Shown piece by piece: positions 1-7,146 of a DNA stretch of 7,159 bases. The stretch's first letter is position 1. Every line of letters starts with the position of its first letter. The position numbers and the translations under genes are program-made. A model generated the notes under the pieces. It was not told the origin of the DNA. It saw nothing but the letters and a program-made list of their open reading frames with translations, and ran no database searches. This DNA comes from Anaerolineae bacterium (GTDB lineage: Bacteria > Chloroflexota > Anaerolineae > J102): assembly GCA_015493675.1 (NCBI GenBank), contig WGCR01000197.1:1-7159 (forward strand), written 5' to 3'.

Positions 1-463
1 CATGTATCATGGCGCGGAACACAAGACGATTAACGCCTACGAAGCGGGCGAGACCATGACGCCGGAGAACGTGGCCAAATACTCCACGCGGCACACGCGC
101 TGCGGCACCAGTTTTCTGCTCTTCGTGGTGCTCATCAGCATCATTCTCTTCATTCCGCTGCAATTCGACATCTGGTGGCTGCGGCTGCTGTCACGGCTGG
201 CGCTGATTCCGGTGGTGGCGGGCATCTCCTACGAGGTGCTACGTATCAGCACCCGCTATCAGGAGAACCTGCTGATGAAACTCATCATCTGGCCGGGCCT
301 GGCGATGCAGAAGCTGACCACCCGGGAGCCCCCGCTGGACATGTTGGAAGTTGCAATCCATTCATTGGCTCCGGTTCTGGCTGCCGACGGTCTGGATTTG
401 CCCGTTCCCCGCGAGGCGGCGCCTGCCCCTGCCGGTTCCCCCACCCCGATACCGGTCCAATAA
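1..463 (+). CDS. DUF1385 (YqhQ-like) membrane protein, 3' part only
   Basis: The reading frame is open at the left window edge, so the N-terminal half is missing; the family is usually a little over 300 residues and about 153 are visible. The first visible residues carry the family's signature, YHGAEHKTINAYE, followed after about 15 residues by HTRCGTSFL, the conserved His/Glu and Arg-Cys-Gly block of DUF1385. Two hydrophobic segments follow (visible residues about 37-55 and 61-80), then the conserved TRYQENLLMK and WPGLAMQKLTTREP stretch. The last 20 or so residues are a Pro/Ala-rich tail. The family is an integral membrane protein of unknown biochemical function, widespread in Gram-positives and Chloroflexota. 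The Met at position 2 is not a real start because the signature begins right behind it. mdh follows 91 nt downstream on the same strand, and I see no terminator between them. Family assignment is firm; function is unknown. Confidence 0.88.
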   Translation, partial: MYHGAEHKTINAYEAGETMTPENVAKYSTRHTRCGTSFLLFVVLISIILFIPLQFDIWWLRLLSRLALIPVVAGISYEVLRISTRYQENLLMKLIIWPGLAMQKLTTREPPLDMLEVAIHSLAPVLAADGLDLPVPREAAPAPAGSPTPIPVQ

Positions 464-554
464 ATCTGTTGAATGCACGTCGGCATTTCCGGCGTTTGCA
501 CTTCTTTCAAAACATACCGCAAACCCCTTCACTTCACGCAATGGAGCGTAAAAA

Positions 555-1547
555 ATGGCTACTACTAACAAACCAATCGTTGTAACTGTCACCGGCGCAG
601 CGGGCCATATCGGCTACAGCCTTCTCTTCCGCATTGCCAGCGGCCAGGTTTTCGGCCCCAAGCAGCCTGTCATCCTGAAAATGCTGGAGATCACGCCTGC
701 CATGAGCGCTCTGGAAGGCACCGCCATGGAGCTGGAAGATTGCGCATTTCCCCTCCTGGAAGACATGGTACTGACGGATGACGCCAAAGTCGGGTTTGAC
801 GGCGCTAATTGGGCCTTTTTGGTCGGAGCCTTCCCCCGCAAGGCGGGCATGGAACGCGCCGATCTCATCGGCAAAAACGGTCCCATCTTCGTGGAACAGG
901 GCCGGGCCATCAACGCCGTAGCTGCTGACGACTTCCGGGCGCTGGTGGTGGGCAATCCCGCCAACACCAATGCTCTCATCTGCGCCAGCAACGCCCCCGA
1001 CGTGCCCAAAGACCGCTTCGCGGCCATGACGCGCCTGGACTACAATCGGGCCAAGAATCAGCTTGCCAAGAAAGTCGGCGTCAATGTCAGTGAAGTCAAG
1101 CGGGTGATCATCTGGGGCAACCACTCCAGCACCATGGTGCCCGACATCTACCATGCCCGCATTGGCCGCAAGAAGGCGATTAACGCCGTGGGCAAGCGCT
1201 GGTACAAGAAGGAGTTCATTCCCACCGTGGCCCGTCGCGGCGGCGCTATCATCAAAGCCCGCGGCGCTTCCTCCGCCGCCTCCGCCGCCAATGCCGCGAT
1301 TGACGCCGTCCACGATTGGGCGCTGGGCTCTCCCAAGGGCGACTGGGTCGTTCTCTCGGTTTACAGCGACGGCTCGCATTATGGCATCCCCGAAGGCATC
1401 ATCTACTCCGTCCCCGTCACCCATGCTGGCGATGGCACTTGGGATATCGTCGAAGGCCTGGATATCAATGACGAGATCGCCGAGAAGATGCGTATCACCG
1501 CCGAAGAACTGCTCAAGGAAAAATCCGTGGTGCAGGATCTGCTGTAA
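555..1547 (+). CDS. mdh: Malate dehydrogenase (NAD-dependent, cytosolic/Thermus type)
   Basis: 330 residues, normal full length for the type-2 (Thermus, plant and animal cytosolic) malate dehydrogenases. It would interconvert malate and oxaloacetate with NAD(H) in the cytoplasm as the last TCA-cycle step. The N-terminal Rossmann motif GAAGHIGYSLLFRIASG starts at residue 14. MLEI at 43-46 places Glu45 at the cofactor ribose site. The substrate loop reads GAFPRKAGMER (91-101), giving the two loop arginines 95 and 101. VVGNPANTNAL (131-141) and TRLDYNRA (159-166) supply Asn137, Asp162 and Arg165, and the catalytic histidine is His190 in WGNHSSTMVPD. The conserved ARGASSAASAANAAI block is at 235-249. 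Position 163 is Tyr where Thermus and animal enzymes have His (RLDHNRA) and plant forms vary; it is not the catalytic residue. The start is supported by GGAG at 543-546, 8 nt before the ATG. A strong terminator follows directly, so the gene ends its transcription unit. Confidence 0.97.
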   Translation: MATTNKPIVVTVTGAAGHIGYSLLFRIASGQVFGPKQPVILKMLEITPAMSALEGTAMELEDCAFPLLEDMVLTDDAKVGFDGANWAFLVGAFPRKAGMERADLIGKNGPIFVEQGRAINAVAADDFRALVVGNPANTNALICASNAPDVPKDRFAAMTRLDYNRAKNQLAKKVGVNVSEVKRVIIWGNHSSTMVPDIYHARIGRKKAINAVGKRWYKKEFIPTVARRGGAIIKARGASSAASAANAAIDAVHDWALGSPKGDWVVLSVYSDGSHYGIPEGIIYSVPVTHAGDGTWDIVEGLDINDEIAEKMRITAEELLKEKSVVQDLL

Positions 1548-1573
1548 GACTGCCCACCTGCTACTTGTCCTCC

Positions 1574-1604
1574 AAACCGCGTCGGATATCCGGCGCGGTT
1601 TTTT
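1574..1604 (+). terminator. Intrinsic terminator of mdh
   Basis: AAACCGCG (1574-1581) pairs perfectly with CGCGGTTT (1594-1601). Between them a T-G wobble and the palindrome CGGATATCCG extend the stem to about 12-13 pairs with a tiny AT-rich loop. A run of six T (1599-1604) follows on the + strand. It lies 26 nt past the mdh stop codon (TAA at 1545-1547). Because the 5' arm starts with AAA, the structure may also work weakly on the opposite strand. Confidence 0.93.
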
Positions 1605-1652
1605 GTTGGATATGAGTAACTACCAACGTACTCGACTTCAAGCCTCAAGAAT

Positions 1653-1739
1653 CCACGAAGGCTCGAAGTTTTTCGAAGACACGAAGGGAAAAAATAAAGA
1701 AAAACACTTCGCGCCTTCATCTTCTTCGTGTCTTCGTGG
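1653..1739. repeat. Nested inverted repeat, CCACGAAGACACG type
   Basis: GAAGACACGAAG (1675-1686) is perfectly inverted as CTTCGTGTCTTC (1724-1735). The outer CCACGAAG (1653-1660) is inverted as CTTCGTGG (1732-1739). The space between is A-rich. The right arm read on the - strand gives CCACGAAGACACG, which recurs with one change (CCACAAAGACACG) at the right edge of the window. From memory, this motif is a dispersed intergenic repeat in many environmental bacterial genomes, with no settled function. There is no T-run right after either arm, so it is not an obvious terminator. Confidence 0.6.
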
Positions 1740-1899
1740 CAAAAAATGGTGATGAGGCCTTAGTAGTCACGGATATGATACCGAAGGATGCCTTTCAATC
1801 CTGGGCTTTGTCTCCATAGCTCTATTCGCATCCTTTTGCATTTAGGTGTGTCCAAAATGAGTTGGAGGTCGAGGCTGGCGAACGCAGGACCGCTTTCAA

Positions 1900-1922
1900 G
1901 ACCTCCGGGAGGTGGGTGATAA
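1900..1922. repeat. Palindromic motif ACCTCC-G-GGAGGT, copy 1
   Basis: ACCTCCGGGAGGT (1901-1913), two 6-bp arms around one base, is followed by GGGTGATA. The same arrangement recurs 88 bp on. GGAGGTC at 1864-1870 is also an exact inverse of GACCTCC at 1900-1906, so alternative hairpins can form. The motif lies inside the left half of the MITE-like element, the part missing from the second copy. Confidence 0.55.
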
Positions 1923-1936
1923 CTTGTTGGCTGCCC

Positions 1937-2068
1937 GCCACCTTTTCGCCAGGCAAGAATGAAAATTTTCTCCACGGCCTTTGCCCCCACCTCCCGGAGG
2001 TCGGGTGATAGAGCCCTACAAGCTGGCGCGCGGCCTACGCAGCTCAACCAAAAATGGACACACCCTTT
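1937..2068. repeat. 132-bp direct repeat, copy A
   Basis: This stretch matches 3469-3600 at 128 of 132 positions in the same orientation, without gaps. It comprises the right-hand 129 bp of the MITE-like element plus three T from the adjoining target repeat. The four differences are single-base changes clustered around the second palindrome and the following GCTGGCG segment. Such high identity implies a recent common origin. Confidence 0.9.
1988..2010. repeat. Palindromic motif ACCTCC-C-GGAGGT, copy 2
   Basis: ACCTCCCGGAGGT (1989-2001) is followed by CGGGTGATA, in the same orientation as the motif at 1901. It is present in both copies of the 132-bp repeat (the equivalent lies at 3521-3533), so it belongs to the element's core. 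The hairpin lacks a following T-run and is not a terminator. Confidence 0.55.
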
Positions 2069-2120
2069 GCATTTGGCCGCACGCCCTCGGAATAGAAAAA
2101 ATTCCACGCCGAAACGCTAC

Positions 2121-2149
2121 TGTGAAAAAATACGTATCGATGATAAAAT
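2121..2149 (+). promoter_or_regulatory. Possible extended -10 promoter of the holin-like gene
   Basis: TGATAAAAT (2141-2149) fits an extended -10 element (TGn followed by TAAAAT, five of six to consensus). A poor -35, TGTGAA (2121-2126), lies 17 nt upstream. The surrounding sequence is AT-rich in contrast to the genes. A start near 2156 would give a leader of about 40 nt. It lies 55 nt past the MITE-like element, so the insertion did not interrupt it but sits just upstream. Confidence 0.35.
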
Positions 2150-2198
2150 TGAGTCATCACATCATTCTTATTTTCACGCATGTCACGGAGGTTTTTTT

Positions 2199-2552
2199 AT
2201 GAAGTCATTGTTAATCCGCTGGGGCGTGATCGCAGTGGCTGTCTGGCTGACAGCCTGGCGCATGCCCGGCATGACCATCTTCGACGGAATCACAGGCATC
2301 CTGCTGGTCTCCCTTGTATTTGGTTTGATCAACGCCATCATCAAGCCCATCGTTAAACTGCTCACCTGTCCGTTGGTGATTTTAACCCTGGGCCTGTTCA
2401 CCCTCGTCATCAATACCCTGATGTTGATGTTGACAGCGTGGATAGTGCCCCAATATCTTCAGGTTGATGGCTTTTTCACTGCCTTCTTCGCCAGTATCGT
2501 CATCAGTATCGTGACGGTCATCATCGGTTTTATCATCCCTGATAGCGATTGA
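2199..2552 (+). CDS. PF04020 (phage holin 4_2 / YvlD-like) membrane protein
   Basis: 117 residues, nearly all hydrophobic, typical length for this family. Four membrane segments are apparent: about residues 5-20, 29-47, 55-82 and 92-113. The family core is clear: FGLINAIIKPIVKLLTCPL (41-59), with its Asn and Lys-Pro between helices two and three, then VILTLGLFTLVINTLMLMLTAW (60-81). Despite the 'holin' label these are common chromosomal proteins of unknown function; no lysin or phage gene is nearby, so a lysis role is not supported. The frame is open upstream from 1959, but the start at 2199 is chosen because GGAGG (2187-2191) sits 7 nt before it across a run of T, and because the upstream part is repeat sequence unlike any family member. 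It is monocistronic, with its own terminator just downstream, and converges on thrH. Confidence 0.87.
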   Translation: MKSLLIRWGVIAVAVWLTAWRMPGMTIFDGITGILLVSLVFGLINAIIKPIVKLLTCPLVILTLGLFTLVINTLMLMLTAWIVPQYLQVDGFFTAFFASIVISIVTVIIGFIIPDSD

Positions 2553-2576
2553 AGTGTTTGGTTTTGTACGGGAAAG

Positions 2577-2614
2577 AGAGAAAGGACGCCGTTCAGATGG
2601 CGTCCTCTCTTTTT
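2577..2614 (+). terminator. Intrinsic terminator of the holin-like gene
   Basis: GGACGCC (2584-2590) pairs with GGCGTCC (2599-2605) around an 8-nt loop. One further A-T pair and an AGAG/CTCT stretch extend the stem past a two-base bulge. TTTTT (2610-2614) follows. It lies 24 nt past the stop codon. The purine-rich 5' side reads as a pyrimidine-rich tail on the other strand, so it might also stop transcripts from thrH, which converges on it and shows no clearer terminator of its own in 2615-2731. Confidence 0.88.
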
Positions 2615-2731
2615 GTCCTTTTGGCTCACGATTCCACGGAGCCTCCAGACTTTTTGGGGAGGGACAAGCAGTTTTGGGCTCGATCGGGCGGATTTTCGAC
2701 TACATTTTGGCGGTCAAAAGAGGCGCTTTTT

Positions 2732-3340
2732 TCAGAGCCAGGGAGCGACATAGTTTTTCAGCGTCTCGTAATCCTCGGCCACCTTGAATTGTGGAAAGTC
2801 GGAGATGACATTGGCCGGGGGACGGAAAAGGAAGCCCGCATCCGCTTCTTTGAGCATGGAAATATCATTGTAGCTGTCGCCTGCGGCTACGATGGTAAAA
2901 TTGATGGCTTTGAGCGCGTTGATAGCCGCCCGTTTGCTGTCGGGCATGCGTAGCTGATAATCGACGATGCGATCCTGTTCATCTACTATCAGAGAATGAC
3001 AGAACAGGGTGGGATACCCCAATTTGGTCATCAGGGGCCGGGCAAACTGGTAAAAAGTGTCGGAGAGGATGATGACCTGGGCGCGGGTTCGCAGCCAGTT
3101 GAGAAACTCGCGGGCGCCGGGAAGCAGGTCCATACCGGCAATGACTTCCTGGATGTCCCCCAGGGTGAGGCCGTGTTCCTGCAGCAGGGCAATGCGAAAG
3201 CGCATGAGCTTGTCGTAGTCAGGTTCGTCGCGGGTGGTGCGACGCAGTTCGGGGATGCCGACTTTATCGGCGAATTCGATCCAGATTTCAGGCGTGAAGA
3301 CGCCTTCCAGATCCAGCGTAACAATAGTTGGATGAGACAT
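2732..3340 (-). CDS. thrH: Phosphoserine phosphatase / homoserine phosphotransferase ThrH
   Basis: 202 residues, matching the roughly 205 of Pseudomonas ThrH, a cytoplasmic HAD-superfamily enzyme that dephosphorylates phosphoserine and can pass the phosphate to homoserine, linking serine and threonine synthesis. HAD motif I is DLEGVFTPEIW from residue 10: Asp10 is the nucleophile and the second acidic position is Glu12, as is characteristic of ThrH (SerB has Asp). Motif II is ILSDTFYQFA with Ser93, motif III the Lys of DSKRAA (Lys136), motif IV AAGDSYNDISML with Asp155 and Asp159. TTRDEPDYDKLM, GDIQEVIAGMDLLPGA, GYPTLFCHSL and FPQF are also family-typical. An in-frame ATG 40 codons upstream exists, but that extension resembles nothing and contains a likely promoter, so the ATG at 3340 is preferred. 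No good ribosome binding site precedes it (the sequence there is CCCCGATT), which is odd. No partner gene adjoins it. Confidence 0.92.
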   Translation of the reverse strand: MSHPTIVTLDLEGVFTPEIWIEFADKVGIPELRRTTRDEPDYDKLMRFRIALLQEHGLTLGDIQEVIAGMDLLPGAREFLNWLRTRAQVIILSDTFYQFARPLMTKLGYPTLFCHSLIVDEQDRIVDYQLRMPDSKRAAINALKAINFTIVAAGDSYNDISMLKEADAGFLFRPPANVISDFPQFKVAEDYETLKNYVAPWL

Positions 3341-3389
3341 AATCGGGGATAAGAGCGTGTGAGGAGGTACGGGATTGTCTAACCGTCCG

Positions 3390-3417
3390 ATCATACCGGC
3401 ATCCCGCCAAAAAGCAA
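3390..3417 (-). promoter_or_regulatory. Likely promoter of thrH
   Basis: Read on the - strand, TTGCTT (3417-3412) and TATGAT (3395-3390) are separated by 16 nt; the -10 matches consensus at five of six positions, the -35 at three. Transcription would begin near 3383 and leave a leader of about 40 nt before the thrH ATG at 3340. Its position inside the upstream open frame argues against the longer thrH start. No operator was recognised. Confidence 0.42.
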
Positions 3418-3468
3418 AATCCCCAAGAGCCGTCGTCCAGGGGGATGATGTGTCACTCAATGCAGTCT

Positions 3469-3600
3469 GCCACCTTTTCGCCAGGCAAGAATGAAAATTT
3501 TCTCCACGGCCTTTGCACCCACCTCCCGGAGGTCGGGCTATAGAGCCCTACAAGCTGGCGGGCGGCCTACGCAGCTCAACCAAAAATGGACACACCCTTT
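3469..3600. repeat. 132-bp direct repeat, copy B (truncated MITE-like element)
   Basis: It is 128/132 identical to 1937-2068 and in the same orientation. It ends in the same GGACACACCC terminus (to 3597), but the left 93 bp of the element, including the left inverted end and the first palindrome, are absent. The sequence after the terminus is TTTTTGATTTT rather than TTTGCATTT, so it sits at a different target site. I see no matching target repeat on its left, as expected if the left end was deleted. Similarity stops sharply at 3469. Confidence 0.9.
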
Positions 3601-3644
3601 TTGATTTTATCTGTTTTTATTTGCACAGATCAGCTTTTTCTGCG

Positions 3645-3670
3645 TCATCTGCGTCCTATTTACGAAGCAG
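3645..3670. repeat. 26-bp direct repeat, copy 1
   Basis: TCATCTGCGTCCTATTTACG plus AAGCAG is perfectly repeated at 3773-3798, 128 bp downstream in the same orientation. The first eleven bases resemble the ATCCGCGTTC unit that precedes the second copy. It is probably part of a dispersed intergenic repeat family rather than a gene. Confidence 0.75.
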
Positions 3671-3754
3671 ACGCCATGAGCGGCTGCACGCCGATGAGGA
3701 ATGAAAATGAGGACACGGATTTCCACGGCCTTCGGTCACAGATTTTCACAATTT

Positions 3755-3798
3755 ATCCGCGTTCATCCGCGTTCATCTGCGTCCTATTTACGAAGCAG
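3755..3798. repeat. 10-bp tandem repeat merging into 26-bp repeat, copy 2
   Basis: Three tandem decamers, ATCCGCGTTC, ATCCGCGTTC and ATCTGCGTCC, occupy 3755-3784. The last overlaps the second perfect copy of the 26-bp repeat (3773-3798). From memory, strings such as 'atccgcgttcatctgcg' are scattered through the intergenic regions of many environmental bacterial genomes; the function is unknown. Ten bases is close to one DNA helical turn. Confidence 0.7.
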
Positions 3799-3849
3799 CC
3801 GCAGACCATCGCTAATCCTTCTTCTTCAATTATACGCTCCATCATCAAC

Positions 3850-3883
3850 AAAAGAGCCCCGGCCAAAGATCGACCGGAGCCCT
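3850..3883 (-). terminator. Intrinsic terminator of the acyl-CoA synthetase/dehydrogenase operon
   Basis: On the - strand AGGGCTCCGG (3883-3874) pairs with CCGGGGCTCT (3862-3853), ten pairs including two G-T wobbles, around an 11-nt loop. It is followed by TTTT (3853-3850) and then a GT-rich stretch. It lies about 20 nt past the dehydrogenase stop codon, as expected for the end of the two-gene operon. Confidence 0.87.
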
Positions 3884-3903
3884 CCATTTGCAGGATGATG
3901 ATT

Positions 3904-5049
3904 TCAATCTCGCAGCACATGCCGGGCGATGACCAGGCGATTGATCTCGCTGGCGCCTTCGCCGATAAGCATGAGCCGGTTGTCACGATAGATGCGCTCT
4001 ACCGGGAATTCAGCGCTATACCCATAGCCGCCATGGATCTGGATGGCTTCCCAACAGACCTTGTCCGCCATCTCGGTGGCGAAGAGCTTGGCCTGAGCGG
4101 CAATTTGAGAATAAGATAATCCCTGGTCTTTCATCCAGGCCGCGCGGTAGATAGTCCAACGGGCGGCGTCAATCATGGTTGCCATATCGGCCAGCTTGAA
4201 CTGGATAGCCTGAAGGTTGGCGATGGGCCCGCCGAAGGCCTGACGTTCCTTGGCATATTTCACCGCCTCCTCGAAAGCGGCCTGGGCCAGGCCTACGCTG
4301 AGAGCGCCAATGCCCGCCCGACCGCCATCCAGCACCGCCAGGGCCTGATGCAAGCCCCGGCCTTCTTCGCCGACGAGATAATCCAGGGGCACGCGCACAT
4401 CCTCCAGGGTGACGGCGTGGGTCTTGCAGCCGTGCAGGCCCATCTTGCGCTCAGCCGGGTGGATAATGAGGCCGGGCGTGTCGGTGGGCACAGCAATCAT
4501 GCTCAGGGAGCGGGAACCGCCCGCGGGATCGGTTCGCACCAGAAATACGATGACGCCCGCCACTGAGGCGTTGGTGGTCCACATCTTGGCGCCGTTGATG
4601 ACCCATTCGTTGCCGACCTTCTCCGCCTTGGTGCGCACCCCGCCCTTCAGATCAGAACCGGCGCCCGGCTCGGTGAGACTGAGCGCTCCCAATATCTCGC
4701 CCGTGGCCAGTCGGGTCAGGAATTTTTCTTTGAGCATATCGCTGCCATAAAGAACGAAGGGCGCACAGCCCAGACTGAGATGGGCCTCCACAGTCAGAGC
4801 CGTGGAGCCGCAGCCCCGGCCCAGTTCCTCATAAAGGATGGCCGCAGCCAGTGTGTCTGACCCCGCGCCATGCCATTCCTCGGGCACATTCAATCCCAGC
4901 AGGCCCAGAGGCCCCATCTTCTCAATGGTTTCCTGCGGAAATTTATGCTCCCGATCCACTTCTGCAGCCCGCGGTTTGACCTCATTCTCCACAAAATCGC
5001 GGATCATTTCTTGTAACATGCGGTGTTCACTGTCGAGCGTAAAGTCCAT
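3904..5049 (-). CDS. Acyl-CoA dehydrogenase
   Basis: 381 residues, the standard length of soluble bacterial short/branched-chain acyl-CoA dehydrogenases. These FAD enzymes form the alpha,beta double bond of an acyl-CoA and pass electrons to an electron-transferring flavoprotein. The N-terminal helical domain (about 1-115) includes the GLLGLNVPEEWHGAG turn. Signature 1 is ALSLTEPGAGSD at 122-133, leading the FAD-binding beta domain, with KMWTTNA at 155-161. The C-terminal helical domain has ERQAFGGPIANLQAIQFKLADMA (268-290) and signature 2, IHGGYGYSAEFPVERIYRD (338-356). In IGEGASEINR, Glu364 aligns with the catalytic base of butyryl-CoA dehydrogenase. The start is supported by AGGAGA (5064-5059), 9 nt before the ATG. 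It follows the acyl-CoA synthetase gene by 62 nt on the same strand and shares its terminator, so both probably act on one acid. Chain length cannot be read with confidence; no etfAB is in the window. Confidence 0.95.
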   Translation of the reverse strand: MDFTLDSEHRMLQEMIRDFVENEVKPRAAEVDREHKFPQETIEKMGPLGLLGLNVPEEWHGAGSDTLAAAILYEELGRGCGSTALTVEAHLSLGCAPFVLYGSDMLKEKFLTRLATGEILGALSLTEPGAGSDLKGGVRTKAEKVGNEWVINGAKMWTTNASVAGVIVFLVRTDPAGGSRSLSMIAVPTDTPGLIIHPAERKMGLHGCKTHAVTLEDVRVPLDYLVGEEGRGLHQALAVLDGGRAGIGALSVGLAQAAFEEAVKYAKERQAFGGPIANLQAIQFKLADMATMIDAARWTIYRAAWMKDQGLSYSQIAAQAKLFATEMADKVCWEAIQIHGGYGYSAEFPVERIYRDNRLMLIGEGASEINRLVIARHVLRD

Positions 5050-5089
5050 AAACTGATTTCTCCTGGATAATTGATGAGTAAGAGATGAA

Positions 5090-5111
5090 CAGACTGATGA
5101 CTGAATACTGA

Positions 5112-5117
<6 letters not shown>
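5090..5117 (-). repeat. Four tandem CAGTNNN heptamers across the synthetase stop codon
   Basis: Read on the - strand, CAGTAAT, CAGTATT, CAGTCAT and CAGTCTG follow without gaps. The first heptamer contains the last sense codon (CAG) and the TAA stop of the acyl-CoA synthetase, so the repeat starts inside the gene and runs into the operon's intergenic gap. Seven-base periodicity then decays before the dehydrogenase ribosome binding site. It may be a slippage-born or inserted simple repeat; a regulatory role is not shown. Confidence 0.65.
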
Positions 5118-7079
<1,962 letters not shown>

Positions 7080-7085
7080 CGTCGT

Positions 7086-7094
7086 CCTCCTCCT
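7086..7094 (-). promoter_or_regulatory. Strong ribosome binding site fixing the synthetase start
   Basis: AGGAGGAGG on the - strand ends 6 nt before the ATG at 7079. It is the best Shine-Dalgarno sequence in the window and lies downstream of the alternative ATG at 7121. It therefore selects the shorter, 655-residue protein beginning MSDFEFGGEF. Confidence 0.8.
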
Positions 7095-7112
7095 GAAGAA
7101 TGATTGAAAGTA

Positions 7113-7143
7113 ACTATACACCTACCCTTTCATAACGAGGCAA
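7113..7143 (-). promoter_or_regulatory. Weak candidate promoter of the synthetase operon
   Basis: On the - strand TTGCCT (7143-7138, four of six to the -35 consensus) and TATAGT (7118-7113, five of six to the -10) stand 19 nt apart, slightly wide. A start near 7106 would give a short leader of about 26 nt carrying the ribosome binding site. The -10 overlaps the alternative upstream ATG region, which also argues for the start at 7079. The window ends just upstream, so other promoters may exist. Confidence 0.33.
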
Positions 7144-7146
7144 AAA

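Larger units (their letters stand above)
1844..2065. mobile_element. MITE-like element with inverted ends and 9-bp target repeat
   Basis: A 222-bp segment begins AGGTGTGTCCA and ends TGGACACACCC. The ends are inverted repeats matching perfectly over GGTGTGTCCA, with weaker similarity for about 10 more bases. It is flanked directly by TTTGCATTT on the left (1835-1843) and TTTGCATTT on the right (2066-2074), a perfect 9-bp direct repeat as left by transposition. It encodes no recognisable protein and is too short for a transposase, so it would be non-autonomous and mobilised in trans. Inside are two palindromic ACCTCC-GGAGGT motifs and GAAAATTTTC (1961-1970). A second, left-truncated copy lies at 3469-3600. 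The inverted ends, target repeat and second copy are visible; mobility is inferred. The IS family whose ends match was not recognised. Confidence 0.68.
1605..2198. other. Gene-free region with repeats and a MITE-like element
   Basis: No credible coding region is present between the mdh terminator and the holin-like gene. In order it holds about 45 nt of plain sequence, the CCACGAAGACACG-type inverted repeat (1653-1739), about 100 nt in which I recognise nothing (1740-1834), the MITE-like element with its flanking 9-bp repeats (1835-2074), and an AT-rich leader with a likely promoter for the next gene. Open frames crossing it, on both strands, resemble no known protein and run through the repeats. 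Confidence 0.7.
3341..3903. other. Gene-free region with repeats between thrH and the acyl-CoA dehydrogenase
   Basis: This gap holds, left to right, the likely thrH promoter (3390-3417), the truncated second element copy (3469-3600), an AT-rich stretch, two 26-bp repeats with a 10-bp tandem repeat (3645-3798), and the terminator of the acyl-CoA dehydrogenase operon (3850-3883). The open frames here (for example 3586-4119 on +) run through repeats or antisense to the dehydrogenase and resemble no protein. Confidence 0.7.

Noticed and set aside
464..554. Promoter or terminator between the DUF1385 gene and mdh
   Set aside because: I found no convincing -35/-10 pair and no hairpin with a T-run in these 91 bases, so co-transcription remains possible but unproven.
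534..1424. 296-codon open frame on the - strand opposite mdh
   Set aside because: It is antisense to a clear malate dehydrogenase. The translation is Gly/Asp/Ala-rich and lacks any recognisable motif.
1760..2107. 115-codon open frame on the - strand across the MITE-like element
   Set aside because: It spans the whole element and both target repeats, has no ribosome binding site that I can see and resembles no transposase or other protein.
1959..2198. 80-codon N-terminal extension of the holin-like gene
   Set aside because: It starts inside the mobile element, is polar and repeat-derived, and a good ribosome binding site marks the start at 2199.
2199..2552. Prophage remnant suggested by a holin-family protein
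   Set aside because: PF04020 proteins are common chromosomal membrane proteins, and no lysin, integrase or structural phage gene is nearby.
2621..2731. Dedicated terminator for thrH
   Set aside because: GGCTC/GAGCC at 2631-2651 or so can pair, but only five bases match and on the - strand it is followed by A rather than T; the shared terminator at 2577-2614 is a better candidate.
2549..2953. Open frame on + overlapping the end of the holin-like gene
   Set aside because: It runs through a terminator and then antisense to thrH; no family resemblance.
3645..3798. CRISPR array
   Set aside because: Only two 26-mers occur, 102 bp apart, with a different tandem repeat in between and no cas genes.
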